64,000 nt of DNA from Thermaerobacter marianensis (GCA_020724425.1 DYGY01000007.1:1-64000), one strand, 5' to 3'. Shown: positions 23,026 through 32,841, counted from the first letter of the stretch. Notes: a model not told the origin generated them from the letters alone. Numbers and translations: made by a program.

Positions 23026-25584
23026 GTGTCTGAATACACACCACTAATGCAGCAATTCCTTGAACTGAAAAAACAGCATCCAGATAAGATCCTCTTTTTC
23101 CGCTTAGGAGATTTCTATGAGATGTTCTTTGATGATGCTAAGCTATCAAGCAGAGAACTAGAAATTACCCTGACTTCTAGAGATGGTGGTAATGGTCAGC
23201 GAGTAGATATGTGTGGTGTACCTCACCATTCTGCTCGCACATATATCCTTAGGCTCATTGAAAAAGGATACAAAATAGCTATCGCTGAACAGGTTGAAGA
23301 CCCAAAACAAGCAAAGGGTCTTGTTAAGAGAGAAGTCGTAAAAATCATCACCCCAGGAACCATAACTGACCCAGACTTCATTAAACCGGAGCAGAATAAC
23401 TTCCTTGTAGCTATAAGTACCCGTGATGAAAGATACGGTCTAGCAGCAATTGATGCTCTAACAGGGGATTTCATTGTCACAGAACTAAACTCCTTAACAG
23501 AAACCCTTGATGAAATTACAAGGCTTGGTGCAAAAGAGATAGTCATTCCCGATGATCTCACCCTAAATGCCCCTAAAGAGATTCTCTTAACTAGGCATAA
23601 TAAGAGGTTCTTTCGTTTGGATTTGGCAGAAGAGATCCTTTTAAGACATTTTAAGGTGAAATCTCTAAAGGGTTTTGGTTGTGATAACCTTCTTTTGGCC
23701 AAGAGTGCTGCCGGAGGACTCCTTAACTATCTAGAAAATGCCCAGAAGTCAGACCTAAACCATGTAACAGGCTTAAGAACATACCAGCTTGAAAAACAAA
23801 TGCTAATTGACTCTACCGCTAGAAGAAATCTGGAAATATCAGCCCGTTTGCAAGATGGATCTAAAGAAGGTACACTCCTATCAATACTTGATAGTACAGA
23901 AACAGCCATGGGTAGCAGGCTATTAAAACGCTGGTTGGAACAACCCCTAATGGATATTAGCGAAATAGAGGAACGTCAGGAGGCCATTGAAGAACTAACC
24001 CATGATAGTCTTCTTAGAGCCAACCTGACCGATAAGCTAAAGGATATCTATGATTTAGAACGCCTCTCAGGTAAGCTAGCATACTCTTCAGCTAATGCTA
24101 GAGATCTCTTGGCCCTAGCTCAATCCCTGAGTGTACTGCCTGACATTAAGAATCTCCTTTCAGGTAGAAAATCTCTTAGTCTAGAGATTCAACCCCTACC
24201 TGAATTAGTCTCCTTAATTAGGAGTGCCTTTGTCATGGATCCCCCTCTGACGGTAACCGAGGGGGGCATAATTAGACAAGGATACAATGCTGAGGTTGAT
24301 GAACTACGGTCAATGACCCATAATGTTCAACAGTGGTTAGCTCAACTAGAAGCCAATGAAAGAAACAAGACAGGAATTAAGAACCTGAAAATCGGTTTTA
24401 ACAGGTTATTTGGGTACTACATAGAGATAACCAAAAGCAATCTCAAAAGTGTACCTGAAGAATACATTCGTAAACAGACCCTTGTGGGTTCAGAACGCTT
24501 CATCACCCCAGAGCTAAAAGAACAAGAAGAAAAAATTCTTCATGCAGAAGAGAAACTTAAGGCCATAGAACACTCCTTGTTTGAAGAAATTAGAGATAAG
24601 GCGAAAGAAGAGATTGAAAAAATCCAGACCACTGCTCAAAGCATTGCCAAACTAGATGTGTATCTTTCCTTAGCTAAGATAGCTTTAAAGAATGACTATG
24701 TAAGACCTAAGGTAGATGACGGTGATACCATTTACATCGAAGCTGGTAAACATCCAGTGTTAGATGTAACTCTAGGCAGCAGCTTTATACCCAATGATAC
24801 TATCTTAGATCAAACTGGCCAGCGCCTGCTTCTGATTACCGGACCCAATATGGCAGGGAAGAGTACCTATATGAGACAGGTAGCCCTAATCACCATAATG
24901 GCCCAAATAGGGTCATTTGTTCCTGCAAAAAAGGCACAAATCGGTTTAGTAGATCGTATCTTTACTAGGATAGGGGCAGCAGATGATCTGGCTAGCGGTC
25001 AGAGTACCTTCATGGTTGAGATGACAGAGGTAGCTAACATACTTCATAACGCTACACCAAAGAGCCTTGTTCTTCTAGACGAAGTAGGTCGAGGTACAAA
25101 CACCTTTGATGGCATTAGTATAGCCTGGGCAGTAGTCGAATACCTTCACAACCATAAGAGACTAGGTTGCAAGACACTCTTTGCCACCCACTACCATGAG
25201 CTAACACAACTAGAGGAACAGCTTGCCGGAGTCAAAAACTACTCTGTCAAGGTTGATGATGACGGAAACCGGGTAGTCTTTCTTCACAAAATCGAGAGGG
25301 GATTTTCAAACCGTTCCTACGGTATTCATGTGGCTAAACTCGCCGGTATTCCTGAGAGCCTTAACAAAAGAGCAAGAGAAATCTTAGCCACGTTGGAAGA
25401 TAACACTTCCCTAAAGCAACTAAGTTTCTTTTCTACAGAAGTTGCTGTAGCTGAAGAAGTAGAGGATTACGGCATCTTAGAAGAAATAGAAGAAATTGAC
25501 ATCAACGAATTAACACCACTTGAAGCCCTGTTTCAGATTTCTAACTGGCAGAAACGAATGCGTAATGGGGGTGAGAACCATTAA
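23026..25584 (+). CDS. mutS: DNA mismatch repair protein MutS
   Basis: An 852-residue mismatch-recognition ATPase. The N-terminal mismatch-binding motif FFRLGDFYEMF (Phe-x-Glu type, Y-E context), the Walker A GPNMAGKSTYMRQ (about 606-618), DEVGRGTNTFDG and THYHELT are all present. GTG start preceded by AGGAGGT. The reading frame overlaps mutL by about 20 nt. Length fits the family. Confidence 0.98.
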   Translation: MSEYTPLMQQFLELKKQHPDKILFFRLGDFYEMFFDDAKLSSRELEITLTSRDGGNGQRVDMCGVPHHSARTYILRLIEKGYKIAIAEQVEDPKQAKGLVKREVVKIITPGTITDPDFIKPEQNNFLVAISTRDERYGLAAIDALTGDFIVTELNSLTETLDEITRLGAKEIVIPDDLTLNAPKEILLTRHNKRFFRLDLAEEILLRHFKVKSLKGFGCDNLLLAKSAAGGLLNYLENAQKSDLNHVTGLRTYQLEKQMLIDSTARRNLEISARLQDGSKEGTLLSILDSTETAMGSRLLKRWLEQPLMDISEIEERQEAIEELTHDSLLRANLTDKLKDIYDLERLSGKLAYSSANARDLLALAQSLSVLPDIKNLLSGRKSLSLEIQPLPELVSLIRSAFVMDPPLTVTEGGIIRQGYNAEVDELRSMTHNVQQWLAQLEANERNKTGIKNLKIGFNRLFGYYIEITKSNLKSVPEEYIRKQTLVGSERFITPELKEQEEKILHAEEKLKAIEHSLFEEIRDKAKEEIEKIQTTAQSIAKLDVYLSLAKIALKNDYVRPKVDDGDTIYIEAGKHPVLDVTLGSSFIPNDTILDQTGQRLLLITGPNMAGKSTYMRQVALITIMAQIGSFVPAKKAQIGLVDRIFTRIGAADDLASGQSTFMVEMTEVANILHNATPKSLVLLDEVGRGTNTFDGISIAWAVVEYLHNHKRLGCKTLFATHYHELTQLEEQLAGVKNYSVKVDDDGNRVVFLHKIERGFSNRSYGIHVAKLAGIPESLNKRAREILATLEDNTSLKQLSFFSTEVAVAEEVEDYGILEEIEEIDINELTPLEALFQISNWQKRMRNGGENH

Positions 25585-27244
25585 GATTCATCATTTAGAT
25601 GAAAAAACCGTAATGCAAATAGCTGCAGGAGAAGTAATTGAGAGGCCTGCTTCCGTTATCAAAGAACTCATCGAAAACTCTATCGATGCTAGTAGTACCC
25701 GTATTGACATTCGCGTCGTTGATGGTGGTAAAAAAGAGATCTCTGTAATTGATAATGGGGAGGGCATGGTAAAAGAAGACTTGCAACTGGCTTTTAAAAG
25801 ACATGCCACAAGCAAAATTCAAACCATCCAGGACCTTGATATCCTCCATACCTTAGGATTTAGAGGGGAAGCTTTACCCAGCATAGCCTCTGTTTCAAGA
25901 GTAGAGGTTACAACAAGAACTCAAGAGGAAACTACAGGTACCCATGGCATCTGGGAAGAAGGAAAACTCCTTGATCTCTACCCAACTGCCTTTTCCCAAG
26001 GAACAAAAATTCAGGTAAAGGATCTCTTTTTCAATCTACCTGCTAGAAAGAAGCATTTAAAAGCCACCTCTACAGAGTTCCAGAAGATTAGTGCCCTGAT
26101 ATATTCCTTTGCTCTGGCATATCCTCATATAGCCTTTAGCTTATACCATAATGATAAACTCTCTTTAGAAACCCATGGTACTAGTCTAGAAGATGTTCTT
26201 GTCAATCTCTTTGGCAACAGTACCGTTGAGAAACTCATACCTGTAAATGGAGAGCTTGATGGTATCAATCTCCATGGTTATATAGGTAAACCTGAGCTTT
26301 CCCGAAATACCCGCAATAACCAGTATCTCTTTGTAAATGGCAGACAGATTTATGTGGGTATGCTTTCAGAGATTATCAAGAATGCCTATAAGAATCTCTT
26401 GATGGTACATCAACACCCAATGCTAATTCTTTATCTAGAGGTGCCAGCACACCTAGTTGATGTTAATGTTCATCCTAGCAAGATGCAAGTTAGATTTGCC
26501 CAGTTTGATAGAATAGCCGCCATCCTTGATCGCAGTATCAGAGATGCCTTAGGAAGTAGTCCTCTGATTCCTAAAGTCAATCTACAGGAACCAAAGCAAT
26601 TCCAACAGGACTATCTACCCTTAAGAGAACAACCCAAATCATACTCACTAGATATAAAGGAGAGCTCTCTACCTCCACTTATTCCTTTAGGACAGATAGG
26701 CAATACCTATATAGTCTGTAAAGGTCAGGAAGGGCTCTACCTGATAGATCAACATGCGGCACATGAACGGATATATTTTGACCAGCTCCTTGAAAATAAC
26801 CGAGTGCTAGCTACTCAGCACTTAGCTGTACCTATCGTAGTCGAACTAACCCCTTCTGAATACACTCTCTTTGAAGAGTTCAAAGAGACCATTAACGACA
26901 TGGGATTTAATGCTGAAGAGTTTGGCTCTAACTCAGTAATCATAAGAGAAGTACCTATCCTTTTTAAGAACGAAGCCAACGAACCAGTATTCCTTGATTT
27001 GCTCCAGCGATTAACAAGTCTAAATACCAGCAAAACAATTACCGAAGGGGATATACCTCTTTATGCCATGGCCGCCTGTAAAGCAGCAATCAAAGCAAAT
27101 GACCGGCTACATACACTAGAAATTGAGGCTCTGTTAGACCAGTTAGGTAACACCCCCAATCCCTATACCTGTCCCCATGGTAGACCAACCATTGTCCAAC
27201 TCACTCTTGAAGAACTAGCTAGACTATTTAAGAGAACAGGCTAG
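25565..27244 (+). CDS. mutL: DNA mismatch repair protein MutL (endonuclease type)
   Basis: A GHKL ATPase of about 559 residues with AAGEVIERPASVIKELIENS, DNGEGM and RGEALPSI. The C-terminal half has the endonuclease motif DQHAAHERI (about 394-402), with ACKAAIKAND and CPHGRPT also conserved, so this is the nicking MutL of species lacking MutH. The start is uncertain. ATG 25565 lies inside mutS and has no good ribosome site. The family usually starts at the IKIHHL segment, where the codon is ATT (25580), overlapping the mutS stop and preceded by GGGGTGAG. I report the first ATG. Confidence 0.95.
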   Translation: MGVRTIKIHHLDEKTVMQIAAGEVIERPASVIKELIENSIDASSTRIDIRVVDGGKKEISVIDNGEGMVKEDLQLAFKRHATSKIQTIQDLDILHTLGFRGEALPSIASVSRVEVTTRTQEETTGTHGIWEEGKLLDLYPTAFSQGTKIQVKDLFFNLPARKKHLKATSTEFQKISALIYSFALAYPHIAFSLYHNDKLSLETHGTSLEDVLVNLFGNSTVEKLIPVNGELDGINLHGYIGKPELSRNTRNNQYLFVNGRQIYVGMLSEIIKNAYKNLLMVHQHPMLILYLEVPAHLVDVNVHPSKMQVRFAQFDRIAAILDRSIRDALGSSPLIPKVNLQEPKQFQQDYLPLREQPKSYSLDIKESSLPPLIPLGQIGNTYIVCKGQEGLYLIDQHAAHERIYFDQLLENNRVLATQHLAVPIVVELTPSEYTLFEEFKETINDMGFNAEEFGSNSVIIREVPILFKNEANEPVFLDLLQRLTSLNTSKTITEGDIPLYAMAACKAAIKANDRLHTLEIEALLDQLGNTPNPYTCPHGRPTIVQLTLEELARLFKRTG

Positions 27245-27255
27245 GGGGGGAAGGT

Positions 27256-28206
27256 ATGAAAATACTAATCATTCTTGGCCCTACCGCTTCCGGGAAGAGC
27301 AGTCTGGCCCTAAATCTAGCCAGACATATTGATATGGAAATTATTTCAGGTGACTCAGCCCAAGTCTATAGGGGACTAGACATAGGTACAGCCAAACCAA
27401 CAAAAGAGGAACTAAAGCTACTCCCTCATCATCTAATTGATATACGCGACCCAAAAGAGACATATAGTGTAGCAGACTTTCAAATGGACGCTAGAACAAA
27501 AATCAAAGAGATAGAAACAAAAGGTAAACTACCCGTTATTGTAGGAGGAACAGCCCTTTACATCAAAGCCTTACTCTATAATTATCCTTTAAGTACTGAT
27601 GCAGGTGCCAATCAGGACCTAAGACAAAAACTAAGAGACCGTCTGGAAAGGGAAGGTAACCTTTCTCTCCATACAGAACTAAAGGAAATCGATCCCCAGG
27701 CTGCAACCAAGATTCATTCCAATGATTCAAAGCGAATTATCCGGGCTCTAGAAGTATATTATTCAACTGGCAAGCTATTTAGCTCCATGAGAGAAAACAC
27801 CCCGGCAGAACCCGTATATGATTTCATGAAAATTGGTCTACATTGGGAACGCAATCTTCTCTACCAGCGTATAAATAATAGGGTAGAGGAGATGATAGAG
27901 GCAGGATTTCTCAAAGAAGTACAAAATCTCCTAACTAACGGATATGACCTTGAGCTACCCGCCCTACAGGCTTTAGGATATAAAGAGCTAGGTAGCTACC
28001 TAAAAGGAGACATAGCTACCTTAGAGGAAGCCATAGAACTAATTAAGAGAAATACCAGACGCTTTGCCAAAAGACAACTTTCCTGGTTTAGAGCTGATAA
28101 GGACATTCACTGGCTCTATCCAGAACAGTCCTCGGAAAAACAGATGATTGCAAATGTATTAACTTTTCTGGAAGGAAAATGGTTAACTCATGGCGAATAC
28201 CGTTAG
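27256..28206 (+). CDS. miaA: tRNA dimethylallyltransferase
   Basis: A 316-residue enzyme that transfers a dimethylallyl group to A37 of tRNAs reading UNN codons, the step before MiaB. P-loop GPTASGKSSLA near the N-terminus, then SGDSAQVYRGLDIGTAKP, HHLIDI, VGGTALYIKALL and the C-terminal FAKRQLSWFR. It starts 11 nt after mutL with GGGGGGAAGG upstream. Confidence 0.97.
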   Translation: MKILIILGPTASGKSSLALNLARHIDMEIISGDSAQVYRGLDIGTAKPTKEELKLLPHHLIDIRDPKETYSVADFQMDARTKIKEIETKGKLPVIVGGTALYIKALLYNYPLSTDAGANQDLRQKLRDRLEREGNLSLHTELKEIDPQAATKIHSNDSKRIIRALEVYYSTGKLFSSMRENTPAEPVYDFMKIGLHWERNLLYQRINNRVEEMIEAGFLKEVQNLLTNGYDLELPALQALGYKELGSYLKGDIATLEEAIELIKRNTRRFAKRQLSWFRADKDIHWLYPEQSSEKQMIANVLTFLEGKWLTHGEYR

Positions 28207-28270
28207 ATATATAGCTACACCTATTGTTTTTTCGTAGTTCTAACCTTAACACCTACTGGGAGGGCTCTAT

Positions 28271-28528
28271 GTGGGAAAACAGACAGTCAATCTACAGGAT
28301 AGTTTCTTAAACCAGGTACGTAAAGAGAACATACCCGTGATAATTTATCTGGTAAACGGCGTTCAGTTAAGAGGTATTGTCAAAGGATTTGATAACTTCA
28401 CAATCGTTTTAGAGTATGAAGGACGCCAATCCATGGTATATAAACACGCTGTCTCAACGATTGCTCCCGGTAGCACTGGTTTCTCGTTTCACTTCTCTGA
28501 AGGCAAGTCAGACGAGTCATCTCGCTGA
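28271..28528 (+). CDS. hfq: RNA chaperone Hfq
   Basis: An 85-residue Sm-like RNA-binding protein. The Sm1 motif is [16 protein letters not shown]...[10 protein letters not shown] and the Sm2 motif is [10 protein letters not shown] (YKHA). GTG start at 28271 with GGGAGGG upstream. The order miaA-hfq is conserved in Bacillota. The C-terminal tail is short, as usual for Gram-positive Hfq. Confidence 0.96.
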   Translation: MGKQTVNLQDSFLNQVRKENIPVIIYLVNGVQLRGIVKGFDNFTIVLEYEGRQSMVYKHAVSTIAPGSTGFSFHFSEGKSDESSR

Positions 28529-28572
28529 CTAGACTTAAATAGATAGTTTAGGGTACAATTAGTCTTGGCGAA

Positions 28573-28605
28573 CTAAGCAGGCCTGCATTATGCAGGCCTG
28601 TTTAG
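28573..28605 (+). other. Strong hairpin between hfq and the SCP2 gene
   Basis: A 15-bp stem (28573-28587 with 28591-28605, one G-U pair) and 3-nt loop. It is followed by only three Ts, so it is either a weak terminator or an mRNA stability element. Confidence 0.55.
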
Positions 28606-28632
28606 TATCACTTGATAGAAAGGAAGTCCACT

Positions 28633-28953
28633 GTGATTGATATTCAGCAGCTTGTTGAAGAAATTAAAGAGAGAGCAAATGCACATCCTGAGAAACTGAA
28701 TGGTCTTGATGGTGTTTATGTTTTTGACGTTCGTGGGAGCCATGGAGCGATATACACATTTGAAGTCGCTAATGGTACACTAACAGTAAGGTCAGCAGAT
28801 AGCCCCAAAGCAGATGTCACCTTTGTTGTAGCAGATAGAGATCTAAATGATATGGTCCATGGTAAGCTCAGCGCCATGATGGCTTTTATGAGTGGTAAAC
28901 TTCAGGTCAGAGGTGACCTGAATAAAGCAATGAAACTTGAAAAACTCCTGTGA
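28633..28953 (+). CDS. SCP2 sterol-binding domain protein
   Basis: A 106-residue single-domain SCP2-fold protein that binds lipid-like ligands in a hydrophobic tunnel. Family patterns: GVYVFDVRG, then ADVTFVVADRDLNDMVHGKLSAMMAFMSGKLQVRGDLNKAM split over 60-105. GTG 28633 follows AAAGGAAG. The frame upstream to 28612 has no ribosome site. The ligand is unknown. It lies just upstream of a ThiF/MoeB-type gene. Confidence 0.88.
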   Translation: MIDIQQLVEEIKERANAHPEKLNGLDGVYVFDVRGSHGAIYTFEVANGTLTVRSADSPKADVTFVVADRDLNDMVHGKLSAMMAFMSGKLQVRGDLNKAMKLEKLL

Positions 28954-28969
28954 AAAAGGGGAGCTTAAA

Positions 28970-30046
28970 ATGCTTAATGACCGGGAACAAGAAGTATATT
29001 CTCGACAAATTCTCTTATCAGGTATAGGTATAGAAGGACAAGAGAAACTCAAAGAAGCAAAAGTCCTTCTAGTTGGAGCCGGTGGTCTAGGTAGCCCTAC
29101 AGCCATTTACCTTGCCGCTGCAGGAATAGGTACCTTAGGTATTATTGATGGAGATCAAGTTTCATTAAGTAACCTTCACAGGCAAATTCTTTACGATGAA
29201 GGGGATATAAGCAAAGACAAGGCAGAAACGGCTGGAAATATTCTGAAAAAACGTTACAACACTAGGGTAATCCCCTACAACTATCCACTAACTAAAGATA
29301 ATGCATTAGGTCTTTTTAGGGAGTATGATGTCATTGTAAATGGTAGTGATAACTTTCCAACAAGATATCTTGCAAACGACGCAGCTGTGCTCACAGGAAA
29401 ACCACTGGTAGATGCCAGCATTCTTGGTTTCCAAGGTCAGGCAACCACATATATCCCGGGTAATGGTTGCTATCGTTGTCTCTTTCCGGAACCACCAGAA
29501 CCAGGTGCCATACCAACATGTTCCGATGCTGGAGTAATTGGTCCAATTGCAGGACACCTAGGGACACTACAGGCTCTAGAAACTATCAAACTGATCCTAG
29601 AAATTGGTGAAACCCTGGCAAATCGCTTGCTTCTCATAGATGGACTCTATGGAGACTATCAAACCGTAGAGTGGGAAAGAGATCCTAACTGCTCTGTGTG
29701 TGGAGATAATCCCTCAATCAGAAAACTTATTGACTATGATGAGTTCTGTACTACTAGAACTCCATCCGATTGGGAGATTACAAACTCTCAGGTAGATGCC
29801 CTTTTAAGAACAGGACAATATAGGATTCTTGATATTCGCTCCAACTGGGAGGTAAAGCGTCACAAAATACCTGATGCCGTACACATCCCCCTATCAAACT
29901 TAGAGCAACAAATAGGTATGTTAGATAGATACTTCAGATATATAGTGGTTTGCACTAGTGGCAACAAAAGCATAGTTGCTACCATGATTCTAAGAGACCA
30001 TGGTTATGAGGCATTTAATCTGAAGAATGGATTAAGAGCACGGTAG
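28970..30046 (+). CDS. ThiF/MoeB-family adenylyltransferase with C-terminal rhodanese domain
   Basis: A 358-residue E1-like enzyme that adenylates the C-terminal glycine of a sulfur-carrier protein (MoaD/ThiS type). Nucleotide site VGAGGLGSP, substrate-interaction LSNLHRQILY, conserved TCSDAGVIGP, and zinc pairs CYRC and CSVC. Residues about 262-358 form a rhodanese domain with the active loop VVCTSGNKS, expected to carry the sulfur. ATG at 28970 is preceded by AGGGGAGC. No ThiS or MoaD gene is nearby, so the pathway (thiamin, molybdopterin or other) remains open. Confidence 0.92.
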   Translation: MLNDREQEVYSRQILLSGIGIEGQEKLKEAKVLLVGAGGLGSPTAIYLAAAGIGTLGIIDGDQVSLSNLHRQILYDEGDISKDKAETAGNILKKRYNTRVIPYNYPLTKDNALGLFREYDVIVNGSDNFPTRYLANDAAVLTGKPLVDASILGFQGQATTYIPGNGCYRCLFPEPPEPGAIPTCSDAGVIGPIAGHLGTLQALETIKLILEIGETLANRLLLIDGLYGDYQTVEWERDPNCSVCGDNPSIRKLIDYDEFCTTRTPSDWEITNSQVDALLRTGQYRILDIRSNWEVKRHKIPDAVHIPLSNLEQQIGMLDRYFRYIVVCTSGNKSIVATMILRDHGYEAFNLKNGLRAR

Positions 30047-30069
30047 GGAGGCCAACGCCTCCCTTTTTT
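30046..30069 (+). terminator. Terminator after the ThiF/MoeB-rhodanese gene
   Basis: GGGAGGC / GCCTCCC, CAAC loop, T6. The first base of the stem is the last base of the stop codon. Confidence 0.92.
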
Positions 30070-30132
30070 GATGTCCCGAATAACCCTAGCTGCATATAAT
30101 GAGGAGGTAAAAAACATTCCGGGGGTAAAGTT

Positions 30133-31032
30133 ATGACTCGTATAAACATCAAAGGCAAACAAGTGGCAAGTGTACAAGAAAACTCTATCGAACATACAAC
30201 CGAAAACCAACAAGCAAGAGAACTTCTATCCGCACTAGACAAAATGATAGGGTTACAGAAAGTCAAAAACCTTGTCAAAGAGATCTATGCTTTTATCGAA
30301 ATTCAACAGCGAAGAGAAAAAGAGAACCTCCTAACAGAACCAACGGTACTGCATATGATCTTCAAGGGTAATCCGGGAACAGGGAAGACAACAGTAGCTC
30401 GTTTCCTAGGTAGTCTCTTTTTTCAAATGGGAATCCTAAAGAAGGGCCATATCGTAGAAGTGGAAAGAGCAGACCTTGTGGGTGAATACATTGGCCATAC
30501 GGCCTTAAAAACACGGGAAAAAATAACTAGTGCTCTAGATGGTATTCTCTTTATCGATGAAGCATACTCCCTTGCTAGAGGTGGAGAAAAAGACTTTGGT
30601 AAGGAAGCAATCGATACCCTAGTAAAAGCCATGGAAGATAACAGAGGAAACCTGATTGTAATCCTTGCCGGTTATGAAAGAGAGATGGAAACCTTTCTGC
30701 GGGCAAACCCAGGATTAAGGTCAAGATTCCCTATTCACCTAACTTACCCTGACTACTCCATCACAGAACTATTAAGTATTGCTGAATCCATGCTAGCAGA
30801 AAGAGAATATCGAATGACTCTAGTAGCCAAAAACCGCTTAAGAAACGTTCTCTTAAGTGCACAACAAAACTCAATAACAAGTGAAGGTAATGCCAGAATG
30901 GTACGTAACTATATCGAAAAAGCCATTCGGACACAAGCGTTACGACTGGTCAAAACCTCACAGTACTCTAGAGAGGATCTCATAACCATTAACGAACAAG
31001 ATATTGCTCTCCTAGAATCAGACCACCCTTAA
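30133..31032 (+). CDS. spoVK: Stage V sporulation protein K (CbbX-type AAA ATPase)
   Basis: A 299-residue AAA+ ATPase. Walker A is GNPGTGKTTVA (about 76-86), Walker B GILFIDEAYSL, followed by the sensor region VILAGYEREM and NPGLRSRFP arginine finger. The position between hfq and hflX is the B. subtilis spoVK position. It is needed for late sporulation; its substrate is unknown. The start ATG follows a GGGGG site. Confidence 0.93.
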   Translation: MTRINIKGKQVASVQENSIEHTTENQQARELLSALDKMIGLQKVKNLVKEIYAFIEIQQRREKENLLTEPTVLHMIFKGNPGTGKTTVARFLGSLFFQMGILKKGHIVEVERADLVGEYIGHTALKTREKITSALDGILFIDEAYSLARGGEKDFGKEAIDTLVKAMEDNRGNLIVILAGYEREMETFLRANPGLRSRFPIHLTYPDYSITELLSIAESMLAEREYRMTLVAKNRLRNVLLSAQQNSITSEGNARMVRNYIEKAIRTQALRLVKTSQYSREDLITINEQDIALLESDHP

Positions 31033-31035
31033 TTC

Positions 31036-31044
31036 TGGTATAAT
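31036..31044 (+). promoter_or_regulatory. Extended -10 promoter of hflX
   Basis: TGG-TATAAT (TG at 31036-31037, hexamer 31039-31044) with no recognisable -35. Predicted start near 31051, only about nine bases before the hflX start codon. Confidence 0.6.
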
Positions 31045-31059
31045 ATACTTGAAAGGAGA

Positions 31060-32361
31060 GTGATCTGCATAGTTATTGAAACTGCTCTTCCAGAAGATAG
31101 AGTACTCCTAGTGGTAGTTGAAACTGACCAGCAATGGAGCATGAAAGACATAGGGCGTGAACTATCTGAATTAGCGCAGACTGCCGGAGCTAATGTTGTA
31201 GGTATAATTGAACAGCAAAGGGATAAGCCTCATCCTGCATTCTTTGTTGGTACTGGCAAGCTAGAGGAAATAAGGAAAGATATTAGTTTTTATGACGCAA
31301 ACCTAGTTGTGTTTTCAGGGTCTCTTAGTCCTGCCCAGCAACGCAATTTGGAAAGAGAACTAGATGTCCGGGTAATAGATAGAACCCAGCTCATCCTGGA
31401 TATTTTTGCTCAAAGAGCTAGAACTAGAGAAGGTAAGCTGCAGGTAGAGCTTGCCCAGCTAACCTACCTCTTACCACGCCTTACCGGAAAAGGACAGGCT
31501 TTATCTAGACTCGGTGGTGGAATTGGTACTAGAGGCCCAGGTGAAACAAAACTAGAGGCCGATCGAAGACGAATTAGAAAAAGAATCGCTGATCTCAAAA
31601 ATGATATAGAAGAAGTAAAGAAAACTAGAAGGATTCAAAGAAGTGGACAAAAACATAATCTACCCTTAATAGCCCTAGTAGGGTATACCAATGCCGGTAA
31701 ATCTACGTTATTGCAAACACTGATGCACATGACCCAACCAGATAAACAAGAACAGGTCTATATAGCCAATCAGCTTTTCGCTACTCTTGATCCCCTAATG
31801 AGACTAATATCCATTAAAGGTCATGATAGCTTCCTCATCACCGATACAGTAGGGTTTATCCGTGATCTACCACCAACCCTGATTGCCGCTTTCAAGGCTA
31901 CCCTTGAAGTTATTCAGGAAGCTGACATCCTCCTACACGTAGTAGATGGTTCAGAGGAGAACCTAGATTTACATCTAGCAGCCACCAGAGAGGTCTTAGA
32001 AGATCTTAAGGTTATTAATAAACCAACCATAACTGTTCTTAATAAAGCTGATCTTGGCAGTATGCCTAGTTCTAGGGGAATAGAAAACCCCGTTCAGATA
32101 TCAGCATTGAACCAAACCGGCATCCACCAACTACTGACAATGATTGATACCTTGCTTCTAGAAAGCAAAGAAAAAGGAACCTGGTTAATACCCTATCAAG
32201 AAATGCAGTTAGTGGATCTTCTTCACCAACATGGCCAAGTTATAAACTCAGAATATACCCCAGAAGGAATACTCATCAAAGGAGAGATAGAGAAAAGAAA
32301 AAGCAAAAACTTGCACCAATATACCATACTAGAACATATTAATAGGGAAGAGAGACACTAG
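31060..32361 (+). CDS. hflX: Ribosome-associated GTPase HflX
   Basis: A GTPase of about 433 residues that splits stalled 70S/100S ribosomes. The HflX N-terminal domain has FVGTGKLEEI and GIGTRGPGETKLE. The G domain has GYTNAGKSTLL (about 207-217), DTVGFIRDLP and NKAD. The start is unclear: GTG 31060 lies one base after AAGGAG, unusually close, and no other standard start codon fits. With the promoter starting near 31051 the mRNA would have a very short leader. HflX follows spoVK, as in B. subtilis. Confidence 0.94.
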   Translation: MICIVIETALPEDRVLLVVVETDQQWSMKDIGRELSELAQTAGANVVGIIEQQRDKPHPAFFVGTGKLEEIRKDISFYDANLVVFSGSLSPAQQRNLERELDVRVIDRTQLILDIFAQRARTREGKLQVELAQLTYLLPRLTGKGQALSRLGGGIGTRGPGETKLEADRRRIRKRIADLKNDIEEVKKTRRIQRSGQKHNLPLIALVGYTNAGKSTLLQTLMHMTQPDKQEQVYIANQLFATLDPLMRLISIKGHDSFLITDTVGFIRDLPPTLIAAFKATLEVIQEADILLHVVDGSEENLDLHLAATREVLEDLKVINKPTITVLNKADLGSMPSSRGIENPVQISALNQTGIHQLLTMIDTLLLESKEKGTWLIPYQEMQLVDLLHQHGQVINSEYTPEGILIKGEIEKRKSKNLHQYTILEHINREERH

Positions 32362-32381
32362 TATCTAGGAGGGCTTTAGTT

Positions 32382-32807
32382 GTGGAGTGGCTAGCTCTTC
32401 TCCTTTCTTCAAGTATCCTGATTATGTCTTTTATTGTGCTCCTAATAAAAAACTATCAGGCCAGTCTACTTGCCTATGTAGGTTTATTTCTCTATGCTTA
32501 TCTAACCGAATTTAAAATCTTGGGCACAGGAATCTTGATTCTGTTTCTTGCTCTAACACTCATGACAATGATTATTCATCATAACTGGTCAAACATCCGT
32601 AGCCACACCTGGTTAAGAATTCAAACAGTGGCTTCCGGGATTAGTGGAGCCATTATAGGCTATCTAATAATGGGTCCCTGGCTGGCCCTGGGGGGATACC
32701 TCTTTTTAGGACTCCTGGTACAGCAAAACAAAGCAGGCTTAGCACTACTCTTAGAATTCTTGTTAATTTTCATCATGGTTAGCACATTTTTCTTACATGT
32801 AACCTAA
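32382..32807 (+). CDS. Small polytopic membrane protein
   Basis: A 141-residue protein with about five membrane helices and no recognised motif. GTG start at 32382 with AGGAGGG upstream. It lies between hflX and glnR, where B. subtilis has a cysteine-desulfurase-like gene, so this is a different occupant of the slot. It is likely co-transcribed with hflX (20 nt apart). Confidence 0.72.
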   Translation: MEWLALLLSSSILIMSFIVLLIKNYQASLLAYVGLFLYAYLTEFKILGTGILILFLALTLMTMIIHHNWSNIRSHTWLRIQTVASGISGAIIGYLIMGPWLALGGYLFLGLLVQQNKAGLALLLEFLLIFIMVSTFFLHVT

Positions 32808-32812
32808 AATAG

Positions 32813-32841
32813 TTGACATCAACCTAACATTGGTTTAGTAT
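32813..32841 (+). promoter_or_regulatory. glnR promoter with overlapping palindrome
   Basis: TTGACA (32813-32818), 17-bp spacer, TAGTAT (32836-32841). GTTGA-CA-TCAAC (32812-32823) is a perfect 12-nt dyad over the -35, a likely regulator site. It does not match the B. subtilis GlnR consensus TGTNA-N7-TNACA well. Confidence 0.6.
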
